A stretch of 39,597 nt of DNA from positions 1 through 39,597 of IMG/VR virus record IMGVR_UViG_3300046171_000164, one strand, 5' to 3'. This document shows, piece after piece, positions 1 to 8,598 of the stretch. The position numbers and the translations under genes were made by a program. Numbering within the stretch: position 1 is the stretch's first letter; each line of letters opens with the position of its first letter. The notes under the pieces were generated by a model that had not been told where the DNA came from, searched no databases, and saw nothing but the letters and a program-made list of their open reading frames with translations. This DNA comes from a virus.

Positions 1-447
1 ATTGGTACGACTTCGCCTTTAGAAAAATTAAATATTGTAGAAACAACAACTACAGCTGGAACGTTTTTTCCAGTTGCTATTTCAGGTGCAAGATATCAAG
101 CAGACTATGGAGTTGGTATAGCTTTTAGACCAGAAAATAATTCTAGTGCTTATGCTAATAAAACAGCTATTGTAGGTTCTGGTGGAGGCTATGGTTATAA
201 TATGGCTGATTTACATTTTTGTTTTAATAATTCAACTACTATTACTGATGAAGTAAGTTTATCAGATGCCAAAGTAACAATGAAAAGATCTGGGAACGTA
301 GGCATCGGCACAACTGCACCTACATATAAACTTCAAGTAAATGGAACTGGTTATATAAATGAAACCCTTTATGTAAACGGCGCAACTACTGTTGATGATA
401 ATCTTTATGTTACAGCTGGTAACGTAGGAATTGGAACAACATCGCCT
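1..447 (+). repeat. Fibre-shaft repeats (NVGIGTTxP units) in the tail fibre gene
   Basis: Three diverged coding repeats lie at 1-18, 295-321 and 421-447. Each encodes a version of (NV)GIGTTSP followed by KL and a hydrophobic pair (EKLNIV, YKLQVN, HKLYVT). The unit is common upstream of S74 domains in fibre and spike proteins. Copies differ at synonymous positions, so they are old duplications and not an assembly artefact. Confidence 0.7.
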
Positions 448-945
448 TCACATAAATTATACGTTACTGAAAGTGGTTCACAATATTCAATAGCAGCAGA
501 TTATACAGGAACAAATGGAAGTTATGGTGCAATAGCTTGTCAATTACAAAATACAAGTCCTTCGTTTATTGATTTCTATTTAAGCAGTAGTTTAGTTGGT
601 GCTATAGTTACAAATGGTTCAAATGTATTATATCAATCATATTCCGACTACAGATTAAAAGAAAATGCAGTAGAAATGACTGGTGCATTAGATAGAGTTA
701 ATAATCTTAAACCAAAAAGATTTAATTTTATATCACAACCAGATACAGAAGTTGATGGATTCTTTGCACACGAATTACAAGAAATAGTGCCTCAAGCAGT
801 TACAGGAGAGAAAGATGAAGTAAATGATGATGGTACAGCAAAATATCAAGGAGTAGATAACTCACAAATAGTGCCATTATTAGTTGGTGCGATACAAGAA
901 TTAAAAGCAGAAATAGAAAATTTAAAATCACAAATAAATAATTAA
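1..945 (+). CDS. Tail fibre/spike C-terminal part with S74 chaperone domain (5' partial)
   Basis: The reading frame is open from base 1, so the gene starts outside the window; the first in-frame ATG (202) is probably internal. The visible part has three beta-structured repeats around the motif GNVGIGTT(A/S)P, typical of trimeric fibre shafts. It ends in a Peptidase_S74 intramolecular chaperone domain: YSDYRLKENA (serine codon at 643), then LKPKRFNF, DGFFAHELQEIVPQAVTGEKDE and a final coiled coil (LKAEIENLKSQI). In this family the domain helps the fibre trimerise and then cuts itself off just before the conserved Ser-Asp. The protein is probably the host-binding fibre at the tail. The fold is seen directly; receptor and host are not determinable. 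The next gene starts one base after the stop. Confidence 0.9.
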   Translation: MGTTSPLEKLNIVETTTTAGTFFPVAISGARYQADYGVGIAFRPENNSSAYANKTAIVGSGGGYGYNMADLHFCFNNSTTITDEVSLSDAKVTMKRSGNVGIGTTAPTYKLQVNGTGYINETLYVNGATTVDDNLYVTAGNVGIGTTSPSHKLYVTESGSQYSIAADYTGTNGSYGAIACQLQNTSPSFIDFYLSSSLVGAIVTNGSNVLYQSYSDYRLKENAVEMTGALDRVNNLKPKRFNFISQPDTEVDGFFAHELQEIVPQAVTGEKDEVNDDGTAKYQGVDNSQIVPLLVGAIQELKAEIENLKSQINN

Positions 946-946
946 A

Positions 947-1306
947 ATGGCAAACACTTACAAATGGACCATTAATGCATTAGATGCAAAGGTCGCAGTA
1001 GAAGATGGCAACGAAAACGTTGTCTACACAGTGCATTGGGGCTATAGCGCTACTGATGAAACTGGAGAACACTCAGCAAGTTCTATTGGAACTCACGGAG
1101 TAGAATACGATGCGGATAGCTTCACCGCTTACGAAGATCTTACAGAAGAAATGGTAATTGGCTGGTTAGAAGGCGGATTGGATGTTGAATCAATGAAAGC
1201 AGGATTAGATTCTCAAATTGAAAAATTAATCACTCCAACAGAAACAACTTATCATACCCCTTTTGCACCGGTTATTGAACAACCAGTGGTTGAAGAAACA
1301 GAATAA
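947..1306 (+). CDS. Small acidic phage protein of unknown function, next to tail fibre
   Basis: 119 residues, acidic. The N-terminal half looks like a beta-sandwich strand pattern (YKWTINALDAKVAVEDGNENVVYTVHW). It is followed by DADSFTAYEDLTEEMVIGWLEGGL and a helix containing the sequence LDSQIEKLI. I recognise this as a small family seen in many marine tailed phages next to tail genes, but its function is not known to me. The ATG is one base after the fibre stop, so the two are probably co-transcribed and translationally linked. A role as a fibre accessory is only a guess from position. Confidence 0.75.
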   Translation: MANTYKWTINALDAKVAVEDGNENVVYTVHWGYSATDETGEHSASSIGTHGVEYDADSFTAYEDLTEEMVIGWLEGGLDVESMKAGLDSQIEKLITPTETTYHTPFAPVIEQPVVEETE

Positions 1307-1378
1307 GTTAGAAAACCAGTAAAATAAGTAATAATAATAAATAAGTAAATATAATTTAATAATTTAATTTTAAAAACC
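1307..1378 (+). promoter_or_regulatory. AT-rich spacer, possible promoter region
   Basis: This is one of the few gaps in the late gene block. It is almost pure A/T with repeated AATAAGTAA-like words. It could hold a promoter or simply be a leader for the next gene. No clear -33/-7 Bacteroidetes promoter pair and no hairpin could be assigned by eye. Confidence 0.2.
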
Positions 1379-1642
1379 ATGAGTGAAAACAAAATTACCC
1401 AAGAACAATTAGAAGAATTGCAGGGTTATGTAGGAAAACTAAATAACGCTGCAACGCAAATTGGAAACCTTGAATTACAAAAGCATCAGATTAATCATGT
1501 TGCTGCTGAGGTTCAATCTGATTTAAACAAATTCCAAACTAAACTTGAAGAAAAATATGGAAAAGTTTCTATTAATATCCAAGACGGAACCTATAAACCA
1601 ATCGAAGAAGAAGAAGTTGTAGAACCCGAAGTAGTAAAATAA
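1379..1642 (+). CDS. Small coiled-coil protein (prefoldin-like), unknown function
   Basis: 87 residues. Residues 6-60 form two predicted helices rich in Gln, Glu and Leu (QEQLEELQGYVGKLNNAATQ and LELQKHQINHVAAEVQSDLN). A short strand pair, YGKVSINIQDGTYKP, and an acidic tail (EEEEVVEPEVV) follow. The pattern of two helices with a strand pair resembles small prefoldin-like chaperones or trimeric coiled-coil proteins. Related short proteins occur near structural genes in marine phages. Its place before the GroES-like gene and terminase suggests an assembly helper, but this is inference. Confidence 0.7.
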   Translation: MSENKITQEQLEELQGYVGKLNNAATQIGNLELQKHQINHVAAEVQSDLNKFQTKLEEKYGKVSINIQDGTYKPIEEEEVVEPEVVK

Positions 1643-1646
1643 AATT

Positions 1647-1865
1647 ATGTCACTGGTAAGAAAAATTAGTATAGGTAGAGACTATAAAAATGACGCTATG
1701 CATTATGCTGTTGGCCAAGAAGTTTATGGCGGCCATACAATATGTGATATAGTTGAAAATAAAGACAAGTTTTCTATTTATATTAAAAAAGGAAATGAAG
1801 TATTACCGTGGAAAGATTTTAATAAGAATATGGCTATAGCCGTTGAATATAACTTAGAATATTAA
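1647..1865 (+). CDS. Hypothetical 72-residue protein
   Basis: I do not recognise a function. The N-terminus is basic (VRKISIGRDYK), followed by a likely beta-rich core (AVGQEVYGGHTICDIVENKD and FSIYIKKGNEVLPW). The pattern resembles a small SH3-like or OB-like barrel. Its stop codon overlaps the start of the next gene by one base (TAATG), so translation of the two is probably coupled. It may therefore act with the GroES-like protein. Confidence 0.65.
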   Translation: MSLVRKISIGRDYKNDAMHYAVGQEVYGGHTICDIVENKDKFSIYIKKGNEVLPWKDFNKNMAIAVEYNLEY

Positions 1866-2458
1866 TGCAAAGTTTATTTAACTTTATAGTTAAACCTAAA
1901 AACGAAAGATACGATAATAAAAAATATATTGATGGCAAGGAACTTTTGTTAAATACAGAAATTTCTGATCATCGATATGTTAGTCGTAGTGCAGTAGTGA
2001 CAGCCACACCTAAATCAGAAAATACTGATATACAAATTGGTGATGAAGTTATACTGCACCATAATGTTTTTAGAAGATGGTATGATATAAGAGGTAACGA
2101 AAAAAATAGCAGAAGCTATTATAAAGAAAACGAATACTTTGTTACATCAGATCAAATATTTTTATACAAACAAAACGGTAATTGGCAAACGCCAAAAGGT
2201 TTTTGTTTTGTTAAACCAATTGTATCTAATAATATTATTGAAAAAGAAATGCCACTTCGTGGTATTATAAAGTATGTTGATAAAGAACTTAAAGATATAC
2301 AAAAAGAAGATTTAGTTGGTTTTACGCCAAGCAGTGAATATGAATTTATTGTTGATGGTGAAAGATTATATAGAGTACCCACTAATTCAATATCTATTAA
2401 GTATGAACGTCAAGGAAACGAAAAAGAATATAATCCAAGCTGGACATGCAGCAGTTAA
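1865..2458 (+). CDS. Probable tandem GroES-like (Cpn10) co-chaperonin
   Basis: 197 residues built from two similar halves. Half 1 (about 5-101) reads FIVKPKN, then a loop with LLL at 27-29 where GroES has its IVL mobile loop, then SAVVTATP, IQIGDEVILHH, YKENEYFVTSDQIFLYK. Half 2 (about 112-181) reads FCFVKPI, RGIIKYVD, IQKEDLVGFTPSSEYEF, DGERLYRVPTNSISIKY. Both follow the Cpn10 order: VxVKP, a G/S-x-V strand, a V(K)xGDxV strand, then xxYxxVxxxxI. GroES caps GroEL and helps fold phage capsid proteins, as T4 gp31 does. The position ahead of terminase and capsid genes fits. The call rests on strand pattern alone, so the fold is likely but not proven. Confidence 0.45.
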   Translation: MQSLFNFIVKPKNERYDNKKYIDGKELLLNTEISDHRYVSRSAVVTATPKSENTDIQIGDEVILHHNVFRRWYDIRGNEKNSRSYYKENEYFVTSDQIFLYKQNGNWQTPKGFCFVKPIVSNNIIEKEMPLRGIIKYVDKELKDIQKEDLVGFTPSSEYEFIVDGERLYRVPTNSISIKYERQGNEKEYNPSWTCSS

Positions 2459-2675
2459 AGAACTTATTAAAGTTGCGAGGGAACCAATTGTTGAAACTGA
2501 TGATGATGTTTCAGCCGATAGACTCAAGAACGCTGCAGCCACTAAAAAGCTCGCAATATTCGATGCATTTGAGATCTTAAATCGTGTTGAAGCTGAAAAA
2601 GCATTATTAGAAGGTACAACAATACAAGAAAAAGAAAACACTTTTAAAGGGTTTGCTGAAAGAAGATCTAAGTAA
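2403..2675 (+). CDS. terS: Probable small terminase subunit
   Basis: 90 residues from the ATG at 2403. An upstream ATG at 2316 would overlap the previous gene by over 140 bases and adds an unrelated leader, so I reject it. The protein is mostly helical: NVKETKKNIIQAGHAAVKEL, then SADRLKNAAATKKLAIFDAF, then EILNRVEAEKALLEG. It resembles a family found directly before terL in marine Bacteroidetes phages. Position and size suggest it recognises phage DNA for packaging and feeds TerL. It overlaps the GroES-like gene by 56 bases and terL by one (TAATG). There is no diagnostic motif, so the role rests on context. Confidence 0.45.
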   Translation: MNVKETKKNIIQAGHAAVKELIKVAREPIVETDDDVSADRLKNAAATKKLAIFDAFEILNRVEAEKALLEGTTIQEKENTFKGFAERRSK

Positions 2676-4885
2676 TGTACGAACAATCATTATATAGCAT
2701 TATAGAGCCTATAAAAATTAATACGATTAAAAGGCTTAATAAAGCAAAAAAGTGGAAATACGGCTATAATAAAGAGCATGACGTGATTGTTATTAGTCAT
2801 ACTGGGCAAATTGGTGAGATATATGATATACAAAATTTAAAAATAGCATTACCCCCTACACCGAAAAGCTTAAATAAAGAAAATAATAAATGGAGTAAAA
2901 TAGAATATCCAAAAGAACTTTCAAAGTTAAAAACGATATTTGATTGGAAAGATTTACCAAGTGAATTTAAAAATAAGTGGAATGCATATATTGATACAGA
3001 ATTTACCAAACGTGATGAAGGTTATTGGTTCTATAACAAAGATATTCCTACTTATATTACTGGGTCTCATTATATGTACTTGCAGTGGACTAAAATCGAC
3101 GTGGGTGCTCCAGACTTCAGAGAAGCAAATAGATTATTCTTTATATTCTGGGAAGCTTGCAAAGCAGATACAAGATGCTACGGAATGTGCTACCTCAAAA
3201 ATAGACGGAGTGGCTTTTCATTCATGGCATCAGCAGAGACTGTTAACCAAGCTACCATCTCTTCAGACTCTAGGTTTGGGATATTATCCAAATCTGGTGC
3301 TGACGCAAAAAAAATGTTTACAGATAAGGTCGTTCCAATATCCGTTAATTACCCATTCTTTTTTAAACCCATACAGGATGGAATGGATAGACCTAAGACT
3401 GAATTGGCTTATCGTGTACCCGCAAGTAAATTTACAAAAAAGAGCATACTCACAAACCAAAGGACCGAGGAGCTCTCAGGGTTGGATACTACAATCGACT
3501 GGAAAAATACAGGGAACAACTCATACGACGGTGAAAAACTTTCCTTACTTATCCACGATGAAGCAGGTAAATGGGAGAGGCCCGAGAACATACTCAACAA
3601 CTGGCGTGTCACGAAAACCACGTTAAGATTAGGAAGTAGAGTTATTGGTAAATGTATGATGGGTTCAACAAGTAACTCATTAGACAAAGGTGGTGAAAAC
3701 TTTAAAAAACTATATAATGATTCAGATGTTACAAAAAGAAACCGCAATGGACAGACTCGCTCAGGATTATATAGTTTGTTCATACCTATGGAATGGAACT
3801 TCGAAGGATTCATTGATTCTTATGGAATACCTGTATTCAATACTCCCGAAGAGCCGGTTGAAGACAGCTATGGACAATACATTGACGTTGGTGTCATCGA
3901 ACACTGGGAAAATGAAGTTGAAGGTTTAAAAGGCGATCAAGACGGTTTAAATGAATTTTATAGACAATTTCCAAGGACTGAAGAACATGCTTTTAGAGAT
4001 GAAACTAAAAATAGCATATTTAATCTTGCTAAGATTTACGAACAGATTGATTTTAATGACGAAGCTACAGCGGAAAGTAGTATTACTGTTGGATCTTTTT
4101 CGTGGCAGAACGGTATTAAAGATACAAAGGTCCAATTTATACCAAATCCTAATGGAAGATTTAAAATAAGTTGGGTACCAGATATTAATTTGCAAAATAA
4201 TATAAATAAAAAAAATGGTAATAAATATCCTGGAAACGAACACATGGGTGCATTTGGCTGCGATAGCTACGATATATCCGGCACTACCGATGGTAAAGGA
4301 TCTAAAGGTGCATTACACGGTCTTACTAAATTTAGTATGGAAAACGTGCCACCGAACAGGTTCTTTTTAGAATATATTGCAAGACCACAAACCGCTGAAA
4401 TGTTTTTTGAAGATGTATTAATGGCATTAGTATTTTATGGAATGCCAATATTGTGTGAAAATAACAAACCAAGATTATTATACTATTTAAGAAGAAGAGG
4501 ATATAGAGATTATTCAATGAATAGACCTGACAGAGCTTGGAATAAATTATCAACTACAGAAAAAGAAATAGGTGGTATACCAAACTCAAGTGAAGATGTA
4601 AGGCAAGCGCATGCTGCTGCAATAGAAACATATATAAATTCTCACGTTGGGATTAAGTCTGATGGTACTTATGGTGATATATATTTTAATGACACACTTA
4701 ATGATTGGGCTAAATTTGATATAAACAAGAGAACAAAATTTGACGCCGCTATTAGTTCAGGATTAGCAATTATGGCGTGTAATAGGCATTTATACAGGCC
4801 ACATGCTGAAAGACAAAAATCAAAAGTTAATATTAGCTTTGCACGATACGAAAATAAAGGAAATTTATCAAAAATAATAAAATAA
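2675..4885 (+). CDS. terL: Terminase large subunit (packaging ATPase and nuclease)
   Basis: 736 residues. It would drive DNA into the procapsid by ATP hydrolysis and cut the concatemer. The ATPase domain shows a deviant P-loop region, KNRRSGFSFMASA (about 175-187), Walker B LLIHDEAGKW with D295 and E296, and a coupling segment KCMMGSTSN (about 326-334). The nuclease domain (about 520-720) has FGCDSYDISG with D530 as first metal ligand and the acidic strand PILCENN. The usual GK(S/T) lysine is absent at the P-loop. The gene is longer than many TerLs because of an approximately 110-residue N-terminal extension. The ATPase half is visibly richer in G+C than the rest. It is coupled to the gene before it and followed by portal four bases on. 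Confidence 0.9.
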   Translation: MYEQSLYSIIEPIKINTIKRLNKAKKWKYGYNKEHDVIVISHTGQIGEIYDIQNLKIALPPTPKSLNKENNKWSKIEYPKELSKLKTIFDWKDLPSEFKNKWNAYIDTEFTKRDEGYWFYNKDIPTYITGSHYMYLQWTKIDVGAPDFREANRLFFIFWEACKADTRCYGMCYLKNRRSGFSFMASAETVNQATISSDSRFGILSKSGADAKKMFTDKVVPISVNYPFFFKPIQDGMDRPKTELAYRVPASKFTKKSILTNQRTEELSGLDTTIDWKNTGNNSYDGEKLSLLIHDEAGKWERPENILNNWRVTKTTLRLGSRVIGKCMMGSTSNSLDKGGENFKKLYNDSDVTKRNRNGQTRSGLYSLFIPMEWNFEGFIDSYGIPVFNTPEEPVEDSYGQYIDVGVIEHWENEVEGLKGDQDGLNEFYRQFPRTEEHAFRDETKNSIFNLAKIYEQIDFNDEATAESSITVGSFSWQNGIKDTKVQFIPNPNGRFKISWVPDINLQNNINKKNGNKYPGNEHMGAFGCDSYDISGTTDGKGSKGALHGLTKFSMENVPPNRFFLEYIARPQTAEMFFEDVLMALVFYGMPILCENNKPRLLYYLRRRGYRDYSMNRPDRAWNKLSTTEKEIGGIPNSSEDVRQAHAAAIETYINSHVGIKSDGTYGDIYFNDTLNDWAKFDINKRTKFDAAISSGLAIMACNRHLYRPHAERQKSKVNISFARYENKGNLSKIIK

Positions 4886-4889
4886 AACT

Positions 4890-7316
4890 ATGGCTGAGTC
4901 CGTTTTAAAAAGTTACTTCCCAAGCCAAACAGCTAGCGACGACGAAAAACTATCACAAGATTATGGTTTGAAAGTAGCTAGAGCTATAGAAAATGAATGG
5001 TTTAAGAAAGACAGAGGCGTAAATAGATTTTTTGTAAATCAAAATCAATATCATAAATTAAGATTATATGCAAGAGGAGAGCAATCTATTCAAAAATATA
5101 AAGATGAATTATCTATTAATGGAGATTTATCATATTTGAATTTAGATTGGAAACCAGTACCAATTATACCTAAGTTTGTTGATATAGTTGTAAATGGTAT
5201 TGCAGAAAGAACATATGATATTAAAGCATATTCACAGGATCCACACGGGGTTTCTAAAAGAACTGAGTATATGGAAAATATACTTGCGGACATGCGTACA
5301 AAAGATTTTACTCAACAAATAAAAGATGAATTTGGATTTGATTTTGGTAGTATGCCACAAGAAAAATTACCAGATGATGAAGAAGAATTGCAATTACATA
5401 TGCAGCTTAATTATAAGCAAGCAATTGAAATAGCAGAGGAGCAAGCAATATCTACTGTATTTGAGCAAAACAAATATGAATTAACTAAAAAAAGATTATT
5501 TTATGATCTTACTGTATTAGGTATTGGATGTGTTAAAAATAACTTTACACAATCTGAAGGTATTAAAATTGAATATGTAGATCCTGCAAACATAGTACAC
5601 TCATATTCTGAATCACCATATTATGATGATATATATTATATTGGTGAAATAAAAAATATAAATGTTAATGATCTTAAAATGCAATTTCCAAATCTTACAG
5701 ATGAAGATTTAAAAAAGATTACGCAACAAGGAAGCCAAGATTATAATACTTATAATAAATATAATACGCAAGTAAATAATAAAGATAATAATTCTGTGCA
5801 AGTCATGTATTTTAATTATAAAACTTACATGAATGAAGTTTACAAAGTAAAAGAAACTGCTACAGGTGCAGAAAAAATTATTAAAAAATCTGATGCATTT
5901 ATGGCAACACCTATTGATGGTGAATTGAGATTTGAGCGTATTGCTAAAAATATTGAAGTATTATATGAAGGTGTATTTATACCTGGCTCAAATATATTAT
6001 TAGAGTGGAAACTTGCTGATAATATGTTAAGAGAAAAAAGTGATGTTAATAAAGTTAAATTAAATTATTCATTAGTATCGCCAAGAGTATATAATGGTAG
6101 AATTGAATCTTTAGTTAGTAGAATTACAGGTTTTGCTGATATGATACAATTAACACATTTAAAAATACAACAAGTACTTTCAAGAATGGTACCGGATGGT
6201 GTATATTTAGATGCGGATGGTTTAGCTGAAATTGATTTAGGTAATGGAACAAATTATAATCCACAAGAAGCATTAAATATGTTTTTCCAAACAGGTTCTG
6301 TTATTGGTCGATCATTTACATCTGAAGGTGATATGAATCCAGGTAAAGTACCTATTCAAGAAATAAATAATAATACAGGTGCAAATAAATTAGCACAACT
6401 AATTAGTACATATAACTATTATATGCAAATGATTAGAGACGCTACTGGATTAAATGAAGCAAGAGATGGAAGCACACCTGATAAAAACGCATTAGTTGGT
6501 GTACAAAAATTAGCAGCAGCTAATAGCAATACAGCAACAAGGCATATATTACAAGGTGGATTGTTTTTAACTGCAGAAATTGCAGAAAAAATATCATTAA
6601 GAATATCTGATGTATTAGAATATTCTCCTACAAGAAATGCGTTTATTCAAAGCATTGGTGCGCATAATGTTGGAACTTTAGATGAACTAACTGAATTGTA
6701 TTTATATGATTTTGGTATATTTATCGAGTTATCACCAGATGAAGAAGAAAAGCAAATGCTTGAAAATAATATTCAAGTTGCTATCGCGCAAAATAATATT
6801 GAACTAGAAGATGCAATTGATATAAGAGAAATTAAAAATGTAAAACTTGCTAATCAATTATTAAAGCTAAGAAGAAAAAAGAAAATACAAAGAGATCAGC
6901 AAATACAACAACAAAATATTCAAGCTCAAGCTCAAGCAAATGCTCAGGCTCAACAAGTTGCAGCTCAAGCTGAAGTACAAAAACAACAAGCATTAACTCA
7001 AAGTAAAATACAATTAGAATCAGCTAAAAGTCAAATGGAAATGACAAAGTTACAAGCCGAAGCTGAAATGAAAAAACAATTAATGGCTTTAGAATTTAAT
7101 TTTAATATACAATTAACTCAAGCTAAAACAAATGTTGAAAAAGTTAATATGAATGAAAAAGAAGATCGTAAAGATGAAAGAACAAAAATTCAAGCTAGTC
7201 AACAAAGTGAGTTAATTGAGCAAAGAAAAAATAATACACCGCCCAAACGATTTGAATCGGCTGGAAATGATACATTAAGCGGTGATTTTGGCTTAGGTGC
7301 ATTTGAACCTAAGTAA
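4890..7316 (+). CDS. Portal protein
   Basis: 808 residues, directly after terL and before the scaffold and capsid genes, the standard place for the dodecameric portal. The body has portal-like content, for example PIIPKFVDIVVNGIAERTYD near residue 90, the long crown/stem helices with LKIQQVLSRMVPDGVYLDAD, and NYYMQMIRDATGLNEARDGS. Residues about 655-770 are a Gln/Ala/Lys-rich coiled coil (QIQQQNIQAQAQANAQAQQ) like the helical barrel of long portals. It would form the DNA channel and the docking site for TerL and the collar. No exact family signature can be checked by eye; gene order and size carry the call. Confidence 0.85.
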   Translation: MAESVLKSYFPSQTASDDEKLSQDYGLKVARAIENEWFKKDRGVNRFFVNQNQYHKLRLYARGEQSIQKYKDELSINGDLSYLNLDWKPVPIIPKFVDIVVNGIAERTYDIKAYSQDPHGVSKRTEYMENILADMRTKDFTQQIKDEFGFDFGSMPQEKLPDDEEELQLHMQLNYKQAIEIAEEQAISTVFEQNKYELTKKRLFYDLTVLGIGCVKNNFTQSEGIKIEYVDPANIVHSYSESPYYDDIYYIGEIKNINVNDLKMQFPNLTDEDLKKITQQGSQDYNTYNKYNTQVNNKDNNSVQVMYFNYKTYMNEVYKVKETATGAEKIIKKSDAFMATPIDGELRFERIAKNIEVLYEGVFIPGSNILLEWKLADNMLREKSDVNKVKLNYSLVSPRVYNGRIESLVSRITGFADMIQLTHLKIQQVLSRMVPDGVYLDADGLAEIDLGNGTNYNPQEALNMFFQTGSVIGRSFTSEGDMNPGKVPIQEINNNTGANKLAQLISTYNYYMQMIRDATGLNEARDGSTPDKNALVGVQKLAAANSNTATRHILQGGLFLTAEIAEKISLRISDVLEYSPTRNAFIQSIGAHNVGTLDELTELYLYDFGIFIELSPDEEEKQMLENNIQVAIAQNNIELEDAIDIREIKNVKLANQLLKLRRKKKIQRDQQIQQQNIQAQAQANAQAQQVAAQAEVQKQQALTQSKIQLESAKSQMEMTKLQAEAEMKKQLMALEFNFNIQLTQAKTNVEKVNMNEKEDRKDERTKIQASQQSELIEQRKNNTPPKRFESAGNDTLSGDFGLGAFEPK

Positions 7317-7349
7317 TATATATAGTGTATAATTTTATAATATTTTATT

Positions 7350-8585
7350 ATGGCAGAAGAAATTCAAGCAAAAGTTATAGATGCTGATGAACCATCTATA
7401 CAAGAAAAAGAGGAGGCTGTACAAAAAAATGCAGGATTTGATGAAGAATCAGGTGTGTACAAGGTGGACCTTTCAAAACCACCAGTAACTGAAGAACAAC
7501 CTAAACAAAAAACAGATGCCGTTCAAGAGCAAAGCACAGATGAGGTTTCTGTACGCGACGAATCCGAAACTAGCGGAGAAGTGGTCGAAGAAGCACAAGC
7601 AGAATCACAAGAGTCTTCCGAACAGAAAGAAGAAGAAGAAGTAATATTAGAAGAAATAACAGATGATGAAACCAATACTGACGAGACTACAGTGGTTGCA
7701 GAACAAGAACAAGAGCAAGTTGAGCAGGTTGAAGAAGCAAAAATTAAAGAAGAAATAGAGTATCCCGAAAACATAATGGACTTGGTTAAGTTTATTAATG
7801 AAACAGGCGGTACTTTGGAAGATTATGTAGCATTGAATAAAGACTACGAAAAGTTTGAAGACATGTCTTTATTACACGAATACTACACAAAATCTAAGCC
7901 TCATTTATCAGCAGATGAAATAAACTTCTTAATTGAAGATAAATTTTCATTTGATGAAGAAATAGATGAGCCCAAAGATATTAAAAGAAAAAAATTAGCG
8001 TTTAAAGAAGAGGTTGCAAATGCAAAAAATCATCTTGAAGGACAAAAAGCTAATTATTATAAAGAAATTAAAGCTGGATCAAGGTTAACACCTGAACAGC
8101 AAAAAGCAATGGACTTTTTTAATAGATACAATAAGGAAAGTGCAGAGCAAGAAAAAATAACACAAACCCAAAGGAATGTGTTCGATAATAAAACTAAATC
8201 TTTATTTAACAATCAATTCAAAGGTTTTGAATATAAAGTTGGTGATAAAAGATATAGATTTAATATCAAAAATGTGAACGAGGTGAAGGAGACTCAGAGC
8301 GACATCAATAATTTTGTCAAGAGGTTCTTGAATGAAAAAAATGAAATGAACGACGCTGCAGGTTACCATAAGTCTTTGTTTACGGCGATGAACGCTGATG
8401 CAATTGCAAATCATTTTTATGAGCAAGGTAAGGCAGATGCTATTAAAGCTTCTGTTAAATCTGCTAAAAACATCAATATGGATCCTAGATCCAGTCATCA
8501 AGAAGTTGAAGTTGGTGGTATAAAAGCGAGAGTAATTAGCGGAGACGATTCGTCAAAACTTAAACTAAAATTAAAAAATTACTAA
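7350..8585 (+). CDS. Probable capsid scaffolding protein
   Basis: 411 residues between portal and major capsid genes. The first 140 residues are strongly acidic and Gln-rich (EEEEVILEEITDDETNTDE). The middle is helical and charged, and the C-terminus is basic (DSSKLKLKLKNY). An acidic disordered front, helical middle and basic tail that can bind coat protein are typical of phage scaffolds. It would guide procapsid assembly and then leave. No protease motif was seen. There is no sequence signature, so the function comes from composition and position. Confidence 0.7.
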   Translation: MAEEIQAKVIDADEPSIQEKEEAVQKNAGFDEESGVYKVDLSKPPVTEEQPKQKTDAVQEQSTDEVSVRDESETSGEVVEEAQAESQESSEQKEEEEVILEEITDDETNTDETTVVAEQEQEQVEQVEEAKIKEEIEYPENIMDLVKFINETGGTLEDYVALNKDYEKFEDMSLLHEYYTKSKPHLSADEINFLIEDKFSFDEEIDEPKDIKRKKLAFKEEVANAKNHLEGQKANYYKEIKAGSRLTPEQQKAMDFFNRYNKESAEQEKITQTQRNVFDNKTKSLFNNQFKGFEYKVGDKRYRFNIKNVNEVKETQSDINNFVKRFLNEKNEMNDAAGYHKSLFTAMNADAIANHFYEQGKADAIKASVKSAKNINMDPRSSHQEVEVGGIKARVISGDDSSKLKLKLKNY

Positions 8586-8598
8586 AACTTTTTAAAAA

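Noticed and set aside
2316-2402. Longer start for the small terminase gene
   Set aside because: The added 29 residues lie entirely inside the previous gene, do not look protein-like, and the ATG at 2403 begins the recognisable family start.
6895-7060. CAAGCTCAAGC-type tandem repeat in the portal gene
   Set aside because: It encodes the Gln/Ala coiled coil normal for long portal proteins; it is low-complexity coding sequence, not a separate repeat element.
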